DNA of 64,000 bases from an uncultured Muribaculaceae bacterium (GTDB lineage: Bacteria; Bacteroidota; Bacteroidia; Bacteroidales; Muribaculaceae), in assembly GCA_910576935.1 (NCBI GenBank), contig CAJTKG010000006.1:31263-95262 (forward strand). Reading direction: 5' to 3'. The notes beneath the pieces are model-generated. The model searched no databases and was not told the DNA's origin. It saw nothing but the letters and a program-made list of their open reading frames with translations. Positions 17,371 to 25,233 of this stretch are shown here, one piece after another. The stretch's first letter is position 1; every line of letters begins with the position of its first letter. The position numbers and the translations under genes are program-made.

Positions 17371-17427
17371 ATGAAACGCGCTCGTGCTTGTCGCATATCA
17401 ACGACAAAACCTGCCGTTATGCCTTGA
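17371..17427 (+). CDS. Micro-ORF 1 (18 residues, KRARACR peptide)
   Basis: ATG 17371 to TGA 17425-17427 encodes MKRARACRISTTKPAVMP. A stop (TAA) lies three codons upstream, so the frame is short by itself. The reason to report it is the second copy at 17908: both read KRARACR, and every base difference across those seven codons after the Lys codon is in the third position. The last codons and stop lie inside a hairpin (17419-17444). It may be a leader peptide; function unknown. Confidence 0.35.
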   Translation: MKRARACRISTTKPAVMP

Positions 17428-17444
17428 TAATATTTATCAGGCAT
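17419..17444 (+). other. Hairpin over the end of micro-ORF 1
   Basis: ATGCC-T-TGATAA (17419-17430) pairs with TTATCA-GGCAT (17434-17444) around a TAT loop, with one bulged T. The TGA stop of micro-ORF 1 lies in the left arm. No T-run follows, so it is not an intrinsic terminator. Confidence 0.55.
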
Positions 17445-17519
17445 CGCGACGGATTTGGCGTATAGATATAACGGTAGGGCGTGGGGTGAATAGGCTGTTG
17501 ACTTTCAAGTAGGGCGTTT

Positions 17520-17583
17520 GGCGATGCCCGCAGGGGGAGCGATAGCTGGCTCCCTGCGCTTTTTTCGTTCACCGGGCATCGCC
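17520..17583 (+). terminator. Intrinsic terminator nested in an 11-bp inverted repeat
   Basis: The inner stem CAGGG..AGC / GCTCCCTG (17531-17556) is followed by six T (17560-17565), an intrinsic terminator for the transcript from 17191. It is wrapped by a perfect 11-bp inverted repeat, GGCGATGCCCG at 17520-17530 and CGGGCATCGCC at 17573-17583. The two structures compete for the terminator's base, so the outer arm could act as an antiterminator controlling the HTH gene downstream. Confidence 0.65.
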
Positions 17584-17649
17584 GCATCTCACCAAGCCGG
17601 GAGCCGACAGACCGACGTTGCCTCAAGAATTCAGCCAATCATCCTGAAG

Positions 17650-17883
17650 ATGCCAATGTTGCCAATCGGACAACTCATCAAGGAAGAACTCGCCTCGCAG
17701 GAGCGCACCGTGTCGTGGTTTGCCCGCAAACTACACCTCGACCGCTCGAATGTCTACAGGTTGTTTCAGAAAAACTCTGTAGACACTGATCTGCTGGGCA
17801 GAATCTCCCTTATTCTTGACCGTGACTTTTTTGAAGAGCTGTCTTCAAGCTTTCGCGAACGGCGGGGCAATGCCCGCCGGTGA
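17650..17883 (+). CDS. Small XRE-like helix-turn-helix protein
   Basis: A 77-residue basic protein. Residues about 4-60 form a plausible XRE/lambda-repressor-type helix-turn-helix (LIKEELASQERTVSWFARKL, then LHLDRSNVYRLFQKN with the recognition helix). The C-terminus is Arg-rich. ATG 17650 is the first in-frame methionine after the terminator; ATG 17656 is nearly as good. A longer frame back to TTG 17518 runs through the terminator and is unlikely to be coding. It is probably transcribed by read-through from 17191 and may bind the dyad there. Its stop is followed in the same frame by the second micro-ORF. Confidence 0.75.
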   Translation: MPMLPIGQLIKEELASQERTVSWFARKLHLDRSNVYRLFQKNSVDTDLLGRISLILDRDFFEELSSSFRERRGNARR

Positions 17884-17907
17884 TACGGTCAGACGGGCCG
17901 ATGCGCT

Positions 17908-18015
17908 GTGAAACGTGCGCGGGCCTGCCGGTTTTTCAGAACGGCCGAGTCGCAAATTCCACAACATATATATAGCTGTTTTGACGCGTTTGTGCAGCAT
18001 GATTTGCTGTGGTGA
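17908..18015 (+). CDS. Micro-ORF 2 (35 residues, KRARACR peptide)
   Basis: GTG 17908 to TGA 18013-18015 would encode a 35-residue peptide beginning with KRARACRFFRTAES. It shares KRARACR with micro-ORF 1 (17371), using a different third base in six codons. It is in the same frame as, and directly beyond, the HTH stop codon at 17881-17883, so read-through would also produce it as an extension. There is no ATG. Coding status is uncertain; the shared peptide is the only evidence. Confidence 0.3.
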   Translation: MKRARACRFFRTAESQIPQHIYSCFDAFVQHDLLW

Positions 18016-18280
18016 CGAAGCTATTATGCAACGGATTTCAGAGAACAGTGTCCGTGGTTGCAACTATATTTGCACCAAGTCAATAGACGTGGTGAACCAT
18101 CGGAAAAATGCGATGTGCGCATATCACCTCAGAGGTGTGTCAATGTCGCTACACGCATTTCGGATACACTTCATTGAATTGGCGTAATTTTGTCAAAAAT
18201 ATCCTGACAAGGTGGCTTTAACGGCCTTTCAGAGCAATCACAATGGAAATCCACATTAATTATTTTTATTCACATTAATT
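18016..18280. other. Upstream region of the collagen-like lipoprotein gene
   Basis: No ORF is supported here. It contains a 13-bp palindrome CACCTC-A-GAGGTG (18125-18137), a possible -7 element TAATTTTG at 18185-18192 without a good -33, and another TATATTTG at 18065-18072. The message for the lipoprotein gene probably starts near 18199, leaving an 80-base leader. Confidence 0.5.
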
Positions 18281-18282
18281 AT
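18252..18282 (+). repeat. 12-bp direct repeat across the lipoprotein start codon
   Basis: CACATTAATTAT occurs at 18252-18263 and again at 18271-18282, 19 bases apart. The second copy includes the first two bases of the ATG. It could be a local duplication or a paired regulatory site. Confidence 0.7.
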
Positions 18283-21262
18283 GAACAAACATTTTTTGAA
18301 CTTCACACTCGCAGCGCTTGTGTGTTCAGCAATGTCGGCTTCATTTACTTCTTGCAAGGATTATGACGACGATATTGACAACCTGCAGGGCCAGATTGAC
18401 AACATAAATGTCAGCCTTGCCAAATTGCAGGATCTGATCGACTCAGGAATGGTAATCAAGAGCGTCACTTCGACTGCCGACGGTATCACATTCACTATGA
18501 GCGACAATAAATCATATACGGTTACAAACGGTAAGGATGGCGCCAACGGTACGTCCTGGACAATCGGTGATGACGGCTACTGGTATAAAGACGGTGTCAA
18601 GACCGGATACAAAGCTATCGGTCAGGACGGTGCCGTAGGCCCGCAGGGTCCCAAGGGCGACAAGGGTGATACCGGGGCACAAGGTCCTGCCGGAGATCGC
18701 GGTCCTCAAGGTCCTGAAGGTCCTCAGGGACCCTCAGGCGAGTCGGGAGAATATTATGTTCCCAATCCCGAAACCGGTAATTTTGACATCTATAAAGATG
18801 GTAAGAAAGTAAAAGACTCGGGCATCAGCTGGCGGCCGACCACAGCCGAGGGCATCACGGCTATCTACAGCGGTAACGAGCTGACAATCGACGGTGTCAA
18901 GGGCGCAGACGGCAAACCGACATCTGTCAAGATCTCGCTCGGCACACCCATGGGCACTCTCGCTTTCATTCCGTCGGTTCTCTCGAACGTTGGCGGATAT
19001 CCTACCACAGACAAGCCCTTCTATCACATCAACGCCTACTACAGCGAAAGCAAATATAATACAGCTACAAAAGCATTTGCTCCGCAGACCGGCTGGAACA
19101 AGTCTAACGTCGTAGACCTTTTCTACCGTGTCAGCCCGCAAAATGCATTTGTATCCGAGACATCGTTTGCAAAATTCATCAACCGCGATATAGCTACCTC
19201 CCGCAAGGCCGCCGGCGACCTCGAGGACCTGATGAATGTCACCAAGTTTGATGTCGAGAAAGCAAACACCGAGGGTGTGCTTGCCGTTTCTGCAACATAC
19301 AACAAACTCGCTGCCGCCACAGGCTCTAAGAAAGACATCGCCGCCCTCCAGCTCTGGAACGGCCAGGTGCCCTTTGTCACAGACTATGTAGCTCCGTCGT
19401 CGAGCCCCGTTGTCGGTGTCATCGCCAATCCCAAAAACAACCACAAGGCATATTATGCCCGCGAATATGCCATCGTCAACGACAAGGCTGAGACAAGCCA
19501 GTTTATCCAGGATGTTGTCGGTGTCACACTCGCCAAGGAACCCAATCTCAACATGGTCTATACCGGTGAGCTGAACCTTGCCGAGTATGTCGAGCTTTAT
19601 GAGGAGACTTTGAAGTCGACACTCACTGCTCTCGGCTTTGATGGCATTTCTTATAAATTCTCACTGCCCGCAGAGTACATTGCAGATGACGCCCAGAAGA
19701 CTAATCAGCAGTGGTTTGTCACCCTCAGTGACGAAGGTGTGCTCACTGCCAATGAGGAAAACCTCAAGCCGGCCAATCCCAACAGCACAGACACTCGTGA
19801 GAAATATCTCGCACCCGCAATCGGCCGTACTCCTGTCGTGAGAGTCGACGCTTTCATGACATCAAACGACGGCAAGTCTGATCTGATGGTCGCTTCGTCT
19901 TATATCAAGGTCAACATCACAAGAAACGCTCCCGTCAACCCCGACAAGCAGCCCAATATCGAAGAGACATACGAGAACAATAACGCTTATGAATATCACA
20001 ACCTTGCAGCAGTATATTCATTTGCAGCCGGCATGGACTACCAGCAGGTCAACAAGGTTCTCTACGGCCGCACAGGTCTTGACAGTGAACATTTCTGGAA
20101 CCACTATGCAGGCACAAACGACGAGTATAAAGTGACTGTCAGCGTATGGAATGAAAACGCAAGACCCAAGAAAGAAGATGTGCTTGTCGAGGCTACCGCA
20201 ACAGCCGGTACGAAATATACCACAAACGCAGCCAAGGGCATCCAGCTTGAGGTTCTTCTGGGCAACGCTCCGACACAGACATCTTCGATCAACTGCAATA
20301 TCAACAACGATATTCTCACCAACAATACCTATGGCAACTATCCCGGCAAGGAAGGTGCAAGATATACGGTTACCATCGAGATTCCTTCTGACAATCCCTA
20401 CTCGCTGGGCAATATCGTCATCAAGCAGGTATTCTATGTCAAAGAGACATGCACTGTCTATGGCTTTAATCCCAACTATCAGATCGGTGAGACCAACAGC
20501 GTCAGCGTCATCGGCAAACCGACCGCAAGTGGCTGGAAACTCGAATCTAACATCGCCGAAGTCTTCAAGATGGTCAACGGTAAGAACATCTACCAGTACT
20601 ACAACCAGGCTCCTGTCACCAACGTTACCGGTATTCAGTTCCTCATCAACGCAGGCCAGACCGGCGTAGCTCTCAGCGACCAGGTCATCGACGGTGTTAC
20701 AACTCAGAACATCGCTCTGACACAGGCTCTCGCCGAGGCTCAGAAGACTGTCAAGATGCACTACGATGTTGACCTTGTCAACGGTGAGAAGTGCACTCAG
20801 GACTTCAACGTCATCTTCATCAACCCGTTCAAGGGCGGTAAACTCAACGAGGTTACTATCGACGGTGTCAAGATCGGCGGTGACTCGGCCAATGCAGCCA
20901 AGAGCGTCAATGTAATCGACATCGACAACGAGACAATCTACAACTGGATTGCAGCCAACAGCGCACTCGGTCTCTCAAGCACCGCTGTCAGCAAGTTTAA
21001 ACTCGATCCCGCTCAGGTATCCGTATCGTATGCATTCGTCAAGGACGCAACATATAATACATTTGCCGGCAACCTCGCACAGGGTTCGACGTTTGATGTT
21101 GACAATGTCGTCGGCAGTGCAACCAAGGGTACTATAACCTTCAAGAACCTCGGCACACGTCTCGACAAGACTTACCATCTGACACTGAAAGCAACCGTTA
21201 CCTTCGAAAATATCTCGATCGTGACACTTGACATACCTGTAACTGTCAAAGGCGCTAACTGA
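18281..21262 (+). CDS. Large surface lipoprotein with collagen-like Gly-X-Y segment
   Basis: A 993-residue lipoprotein (signal ends FTSC, Cys25). Residues about 27-55 are a coiled-coil-like helix (DIDNLQGQIDNINVSLAKLQ), followed by a DUF4988/PL29-N-like region. Residues 114-158 are 15 uninterrupted Gly-X-Y triplets with Pro and Lys-Gly-Asp contacts (GPKGDKGDT), as in bacterial collagens. The remaining 830 residues are beta-rich with no motif I recognise. The coiled coil could set a trimer that the collagen segment continues. The gene stands alone, with a leader of its own and a strong terminator. Role is probably structural or adhesive; the lyase-linked N-domain does not prove an enzyme. Confidence 0.85.
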   Translation: MNKHFLNFTLAALVCSAMSASFTSCKDYDDDIDNLQGQIDNINVSLAKLQDLIDSGMVIKSVTSTADGITFTMSDNKSYTVTNGKDGANGTSWTIGDDGYWYKDGVKTGYKAIGQDGAVGPQGPKGDKGDTGAQGPAGDRGPQGPEGPQGPSGESGEYYVPNPETGNFDIYKDGKKVKDSGISWRPTTAEGITAIYSGNELTIDGVKGADGKPTSVKISLGTPMGTLAFIPSVLSNVGGYPTTDKPFYHINAYYSESKYNTATKAFAPQTGWNKSNVVDLFYRVSPQNAFVSETSFAKFINRDIATSRKAAGDLEDLMNVTKFDVEKANTEGVLAVSATYNKLAAATGSKKDIAALQLWNGQVPFVTDYVAPSSSPVVGVIANPKNNHKAYYAREYAIVNDKAETSQFIQDVVGVTLAKEPNLNMVYTGELNLAEYVELYEETLKSTLTALGFDGISYKFSLPAEYIADDAQKTNQQWFVTLSDEGVLTANEENLKPANPNSTDTREKYLAPAIGRTPVVRVDAFMTSNDGKSDLMVASSYIKVNITRNAPVNPDKQPNIEETYENNNAYEYHNLAAVYSFAAGMDYQQVNKVLYGRTGLDSEHFWNHYAGTNDEYKVTVSVWNENARPKKEDVLVEATATAGTKYTTNAAKGIQLEVLLGNAPTQTSSINCNINNDILTNNTYGNYPGKEGARYTVTIEIPSDNPYSLGNIVIKQVFYVKETCTVYGFNPNYQIGETNSVSVIGKPTASGWKLESNIAEVFKMVNGKNIYQYYNQAPVTNVTGIQFLINAGQTGVALSDQVIDGVTTQNIALTQALAEAQKTVKMHYDVDLVNGEKCTQDFNVIFINPFKGGKLNEVTIDGVKIGGDSANAAKSVNVIDIDNETIYNWIAANSALGLSSTAVSKFKLDPAQVSVSYAFVKDATYNTFAGNLAQGSTFDVDNVVGSATKGTITFKNLGTRLDKTYHLTLKATVTFENISIVTLDIPVTVKGAN

Positions 21263-21321
21263 TATTCAGGACTATTTATAAGGTAAATTATTATATTAGC
21301 AGACAAAGCAGCCTAAATCCC

Positions 21322-21359
21322 GCAGGAGGCAGTCACCCGTGAGGGTGGTTGCCTCCTGC
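21322..21359 (+). terminator. Intrinsic terminator after the collagen-like gene
   Basis: A 17-bp stem, GCAGGAGGCA..CACCC with GGGTGG..TGCCTCCTGC (21322-21338 and 21343-21359), closed by GTGA and followed by CTTTAT. Confidence 0.88.
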
Positions 21360-21435
21360 CTTTATATCGCACAAACATTGGCAAGGGAGTATGAAGTCTC
21401 GACTGAAGCCGTCGACCTTTGTCGGCTACATAAAA

Positions 21436-21886
21436 CTAAATTGTGGAATCATGGTCGAGCAAGAATTTCCAAGCCGGAATAACTTCGATTTTCACTTTCT
21501 CACGCTCTATTACTTCTTCATCGCTGTAAGTCACAATTATATTGCGGCGGCACGACAGACGCGACTGCACTTTTACCAATGCCTTTGTTTCCCGGTCAAA
21601 AGTACCTTCGGCGTCATTCATCTTGTAACATACCTGAATGGCCGTCTCTGTCCGTGGAATGTAGAAATCCACTTCCACGCCGTGATTATAGAAATAGACG
21701 GCGTCTTTTGAGCCATAGCGCGATAGAAGCTTCAATGCCACTATATTTTCAAGCAACGACGTGCGGATGTCAAGGGCCAGTAGGGATATTATACCAGACG
21801 GTGTAAACCATATCAGTTAATCGCCCTCAAATCTGTCAACACTTTTCAGGGATAGTCACCTCGCGGAGACTTTCAGATCTTATCAT
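21436..21886 (-). pseudogene. Remnant of an AAA ATPase with DUF4143 domain
   Basis: Two pieces of a once longer minus-strand gene remain. The C-terminal piece (open frame 21816-21436) reads WFTPSGIISLL..RTSLLENIVALKLLSRYG and then VYFYNHGVEVDFYIP, matching the DUF4143 nuclease-like domain of Bacteroidetes AAA_14 ATPases. At 21886 an ATG opens a 16-residue frame (MIRSESLREVTIPEKC) that stops at 21836. The P-loop ATPase middle, about 300 residues in relatives, is absent. A full promoter still stands just upstream (21912-21942). The N-terminal piece is assigned from position only. Confidence 0.7.
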
Positions 21887-21911
21887 TATGAGATTTGTTT
21901 TATGAGTAAGA

Positions 21912-21942
21912 CAAAATTATGTATTTTTTGTCTCGTACACAA
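21912..21942 (-). promoter_or_regulatory. Intact promoter in front of the ATPase remnant
   Basis: On the minus strand: TTG (21942-21940), 20-base spacer, TAATTTTG (21919-21912), with transcription expected about 20 bases before the ATG at 21886. Three AGACAA/TTGTCT half-sites (21909, 21929, 21942) surround it, which may be an operator. A run of nine G (21950-21958) lies beside it. Confidence 0.65.
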
Positions 21943-22053
21943 GACAATTGGGGGGGGGTTATTCGGTTCATTTGCCGGGTTTTTCTTCGGAAATGAGCAA
22001 TGGCGACCGGTTGGGGTCGCCATTGGGGTATGTGGAAGTGTGTGTGAGGCGGT

Positions 22054-23256
22054 TTAGAGGTCTTCTTCGATCGAGAAATCGTCGGGTAGGGTGTCGTCGA
22101 AGAGTTTGTCGTCGTTGACGGCGGCGGTTTCATTGTCGTCGTCGGTTTTTTTCTCGGCTTTCTTTTCGGCTGCTTTTTTTGCGGCTACGGCTTTTGCCGG
22201 AGCTTCGCCGTCGTCGGCACGAAGGGCTGCCATGATCTTTTCTTCGAGTTCTTCAGCCAATTCGGGATTGTCCTGTATGACGCGTTTGGCTGCGTCGCGG
22301 CCTTGGGCGATCTTTGTGCCGTTATAGCTGAACCATGAGCCGCTCTTTGTGATCACGTCGTAGTCGACGCCGAGGTCGATGATCTCGCCGGCTTTTGATA
22401 TGCCTTCGCCGAACATGATATCGAATTCGGCGCGGCGGAATGGTGGCGCTACTTTGTTTTTGACAACTTTGACGACGGCGCGTTTGCCGAGGACGTCATC
22501 GCCGTCTTTGATCGATGTGCGTGAACGGATGTCGATGCGCACCGAGGCGTAGAACTTGAGTGCGTTGCCGCCGGTGGTTGTTTCTGTCGGCCCGAACATC
22601 TGACCGATCTTCTCTCGTAGCTGGTTGATGAAGATACAGGTTGTGTTGGTGCGGGCGATCGTGCCTGTGAGTTTACGCATTGCCTGTGACATCAGTCGAG
22701 CCTGCAGACCCATGTTGCGGTCACCCATCTCGCCTTCGATCTCGCTTTTGGGTGTCAGTGCGGCAACAGAGTCGATGACGATGATGTCGATGGCCGACGA
22801 GCGTATGAGCTGTTCGGCGATCTCAAGTGCCTGCTCGCCGTTGTCGGGCTGGGCGATGAGAAGGTTGTTGATATCGACGCCGAGATTGCGGGCATAGAAG
22901 CGGTCGAAGGCGTGTTCGGCATCGATCATGGCTGCGATGCCTCCACGTTTCTGGGCTTCGGCTATGGCGTGTATGGCCAGGGTTGTCTTGCCTGACGACT
23001 CGGGGCCGTAGATCTCGATGATTCTGCCTCGGGGAAAGCCTCCGACACCGAGCGCGTAGTTCAGTCCTATCGAGCCCGAGGGTATCACCTCAACGTCTTC
23101 GATGACGTCGTCGCCGAGCTTCATGACGGCGCCGCGGCCGAATGATTTCTCGATTCGCCCCATTGCCTGGGCGAGGGCGTCAAGGCGTGCTGCCTGCGGA
23201 TCGTCGGCGGCGGTTTTCTTGGCGGCTGCCTTTTTGGTCTTTTCTGTCTTTTCCAT
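22054..23256 (-). CDS. recA: RecA recombinase
   Basis: This 400-residue protein is RecA, the strand-exchange ATPase of homologous recombination and co-protease for SOS cleavage. The Walker A motif GPESSGKTT, the MIDAEHAFD segment, IDSVAALTPKSEIEGEMGD and the loop-2 region FGPTETTTGGNALKFYASVR are all intact. The N-terminus carries an extra Lys/Ala-rich 20 residues and the C-terminus an extended Lys then Asp/Glu-rich tail (about 345-400), longer than in E. coli (353 residues). A -7 element TATCTTTG lies at 23311-23304 on the minus strand without a clear -33, and no LexA-type box was recognised. Confidence 0.98.
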   Translation of the reverse strand: MEKTEKTKKAAAKKTAADDPQAARLDALAQAMGRIEKSFGRGAVMKLGDDVIEDVEVIPSGSIGLNYALGVGGFPRGRIIEIYGPESSGKTTLAIHAIAEAQKRGGIAAMIDAEHAFDRFYARNLGVDINNLLIAQPDNGEQALEIAEQLIRSSAIDIIVIDSVAALTPKSEIEGEMGDRNMGLQARLMSQAMRKLTGTIARTNTTCIFINQLREKIGQMFGPTETTTGGNALKFYASVRIDIRSRTSIKDGDDVLGKRAVVKVVKNKVAPPFRRAEFDIMFGEGISKAGEIIDLGVDYDVITKSGSWFSYNGTKIAQGRDAAKRVIQDNPELAEELEEKIMAALRADDGEAPAKAVAAKKAAEKKAEKKTDDDNETAAVNDDKLFDDTLPDDFSIEEDL

Positions 23257-23579
23257 TATGTTGTTTTTTATGTTTGTTTTCTGATTTGTTTCATATTACA
23301 CTGCAAAGATAATGCCTGTGGTGTGCATGTTTATTGCGCAGTGTAGTTAAAGTATGTTTCGGGCTGTTTTGCTATGTTGTGTTGATTCAATGAGTTGCAT
23401 GAAAACAATATATTTGCTGTGAAAAAAATTATAGCTTGCGCGAACTATTTGGCCGGGTAACGGTTTTAATAGTACATAGCAAAATTACTTTTTCCATTGC
23501 AAGAAATGTGATAATGATTGGTTTATTATCTAATGTGGAGATACCGTGAGGGCATCTCCACATTTGGTTTATATACCTA
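23257..23579. other. Intergenic region between DUF1573 gene and recA
   Basis: No ORF is supported in these 323 bases. They hold the recA -7 element (23304-23311, minus), a second isolated TAATTTTG on the minus strand (23487-23480), and the DUF1573 terminator hairpin near 23532-23564. The middle part is A/T-rich and featureless. Confidence 0.6.
23532..23564 (-). terminator. Hairpin after the DUF1573 gene
   Basis: AATGTGGAGAT (23532-23542) pairs with ATCTCCACATT (23554-23564), 15 bases past the stop codon on the minus strand. The following bases are A/T-rich but hold no clean T-run. Confidence 0.7.
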
Positions 23580-23990
23580 TCACTTCTTGTTGTCGGGAAC
23601 GACGTTGCCGGTGATTTTAAGCGTCACGCGTTTTGCCGACGGCGCGTTGGTGCGTATTTTTATATCTTTAGAGATATATCCGCGCTGACCTTCGGTGAGA
23701 AAAGTGACTTTAATCTTGCCGGTCTTGCCCGGTTTGACAGGCGCGGCGTCGAATTTGGGGCGTGTGCAGCCGCAGTCGGCCTTGGCCGAGATTATCATCA
23801 GCGGGGCGTCGCCGGTGTTTGTAAATTCAAATTCGTGGACGACCATGCCTTTCGAGGCTTTGACCGTACCGAAATCGTAGACTTTTTGCGAAAACTCGAT
23901 GGCGGCTTTGCCTTTGGTGTCTTTACGGGCGACGGCGGGCAGAGCCATGAGAGCCGCGAGAGCCAATATGATCAATATCTTGAGTTTCAT
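23580..23990 (-). CDS. DUF1573 secreted protein
   Basis: A 136-residue exported protein with a signal peptide (about 1-22, ending PAVARK) and one DUF1573 beta-sandwich domain: FDFGTV-like YDFGTVKASKGMVVHEFEFTN followed by ADCGCTRPKF and the PGKTGKIKVTF strand. The family is very common in Bacteroidetes and has no established function; the fold resembles ASPM/SPD-2/Hydin Ig-like domains. Its ATG overlaps the meaB stop codon, so the two are co-transcribed and probably co-translated. Confidence 0.88.
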   Translation of the reverse strand: MKLKILIILALAALMALPAVARKDTKGKAAIEFSQKVYDFGTVKASKGMVVHEFEFTNTGDAPLMIISAKADCGCTRPKFDAAPVKPGKTGKIKVTFLTEGQRGYISKDIKIRTNAPSAKRVTLKITGNVVPDNKK

Positions 23991-25096
23991 TTTGTCAGAC
24001 TGTTGAAGGTGTGGTTGAAATAATAGTCGAGCACGTCGCGGGCGGCGATGAAAGAGCTTCGTCGGTTTGCGAGCACCTCGGCTTCGTTTTCACGCAGCAG
24101 CGACGCGACGGCGGGATTGTTGTAGAAGTTGGCGCGCAGATGTTCGTCGATAGACTCGTACATCCAGTAGCGGGCCTGTTCGCGGCGTTTGATGTCGAAA
24201 TATCCGTTGGCCTTGACGAAGTCGAAGTAGCGGTCGATCATATCCCACACTTCGGCGATGCCGAGTTCGTAGTAGCCCGAATAGGTAAGTACCTCAGGCG
24301 ACCAGCCCGAGGCTGTCGGCGGGAAGAGATGAAGGGCGCTGCGGAACTGTGCCTGAGCGAGTTGAGCCGGACCGATATTGTCGCCGTCGGCTTTGTTGAT
24401 GACGATGCCGTCGGCCATCTCCATGATGCCGCGCTTGATGCCCTGGAGCTCGTCGCCTGTGCCGGCGAGCTGTATCAGAAGGAAGAAGTCGACCATCGAA
24501 TGTACGGCGGTCTCGCTCTGGCCGACGCCGACGGTCTCGACGAAGATGTTATTGTAGCCGGCAGCCTCGCAGAGCACAATGGTCTCGCGGGTCTTGCGGG
24601 CTACGCCTCCGAGCGATCCGGCCGAAGGACTGGGGCGTATGAAAGCCGAGGGATGTATCGCAAGCTTTTCCATGCGGGTCTTGTCGCCGAGAATCGAGCC
24701 TTTTGTGCGCTCGCTCGATGGGTCGATGGCGAGGACGGCGAGTTTGCCGCCGTCTTTGAGCACATGGAGACCGAAGACATCGATCGAAGTGCTTTTGCCT
24801 GCGCCGGGAACGCCGGTGATGCCGACGCGGCGCGAGTTGCCCGAGAATGGCAGACATTTTTCTATCACTTCCTGAGCCACGGTCTGATGGTCGGGCGAGA
24901 GACTTTCGACAAGGGTGACGGCACGGCTGAGCATCGTGACGTCGCCTTTGAGTATGCCGTCGACAAGTTCTGATGCCGCCGGCAGAGGTTTACGGCGGGG
25001 GCGTTTCTGCAGGTAGGGGTTTACCGAAGGCGGCTGGGTGACGCCGCTGTTGACGGTCAGACCGATATATTTTTCGTCGTTTTCGGGATGTTCCAT
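23987..25096 (-). CDS. meaB: Methylmalonyl-CoA mutase-associated GTPase MeaB
   Basis: The 369-residue protein is a MeaB/ArgK-family G protein, which guards cofactor B12 loading of methylmalonyl-CoA mutase. The P-loop GVPGAGKST, AIDPSSERTKGSILGDKTRM and FVETVGVGQSE motifs and the guanine-binding NKADGDN are present. In Bacteroidales the mutase serves the succinate-to-propionate route, so the protein is expected in a propionate producer; the mutase genes are not in this window. A -7 element TAATTTTG sits at 25126-25119. The DUF1573 gene follows with a 4-base overlap. Confidence 0.95.
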   Translation of the reverse strand: MEHPENDEKYIGLTVNSGVTQPPSVNPYLQKRPRRKPLPAASELVDGILKGDVTMLSRAVTLVESLSPDHQTVAQEVIEKCLPFSGNSRRVGITGVPGAGKSTSIDVFGLHVLKDGGKLAVLAIDPSSERTKGSILGDKTRMEKLAIHPSAFIRPSPSAGSLGGVARKTRETIVLCEAAGYNNIFVETVGVGQSETAVHSMVDFFLLIQLAGTGDELQGIKRGIMEMADGIVINKADGDNIGPAQLAQAQFRSALHLFPPTASGWSPEVLTYSGYYELGIAEVWDMIDRYFDFVKANGYFDIKRREQARYWMYESIDEHLRANFYNNPAVASLLRENEAEVLANRRSSFIAARDVLDYYFNHTFNSLTK

Positions 25097-25181
25097 GATC
25101 TTAAAGACTAAGTTTTTTCAAAATTACAAAATATTTCAGACAGTTGTTGTGCAGTTAACATATATTCAAATCTAATTTTTT

Positions 25182-25212
25182 TTGACGGTTTGAGATTAAT
25201 GGCTTAATTTTG
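25182..25212 (+). promoter_or_regulatory. rsmA promoter
   Basis: TTG at 25182-25184, 20-base spacer, TAATTTTG at 25205-25212; the ATG follows 21 bases later. Confidence 0.78.
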
Positions 25213-25233
25213 TAAATCTAAAAATCGTAACCG

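Noticed and set aside
17340..17380. Resemblance to the SRP RNA loop (GAAGAGGAATAAGCAGCC)
   Set aside because: Only one short patch is similar to the GGAAGGAAGCAGCC loop; the flanking bases do not form the SRP stem. It was not called as ffs.
17417..17638. 73-codon minus-strand frame across the intergenic terminator
   Set aside because: It reads through the inverted repeats on the opposite strand to the promoter, has no start signal and no recognisable product.
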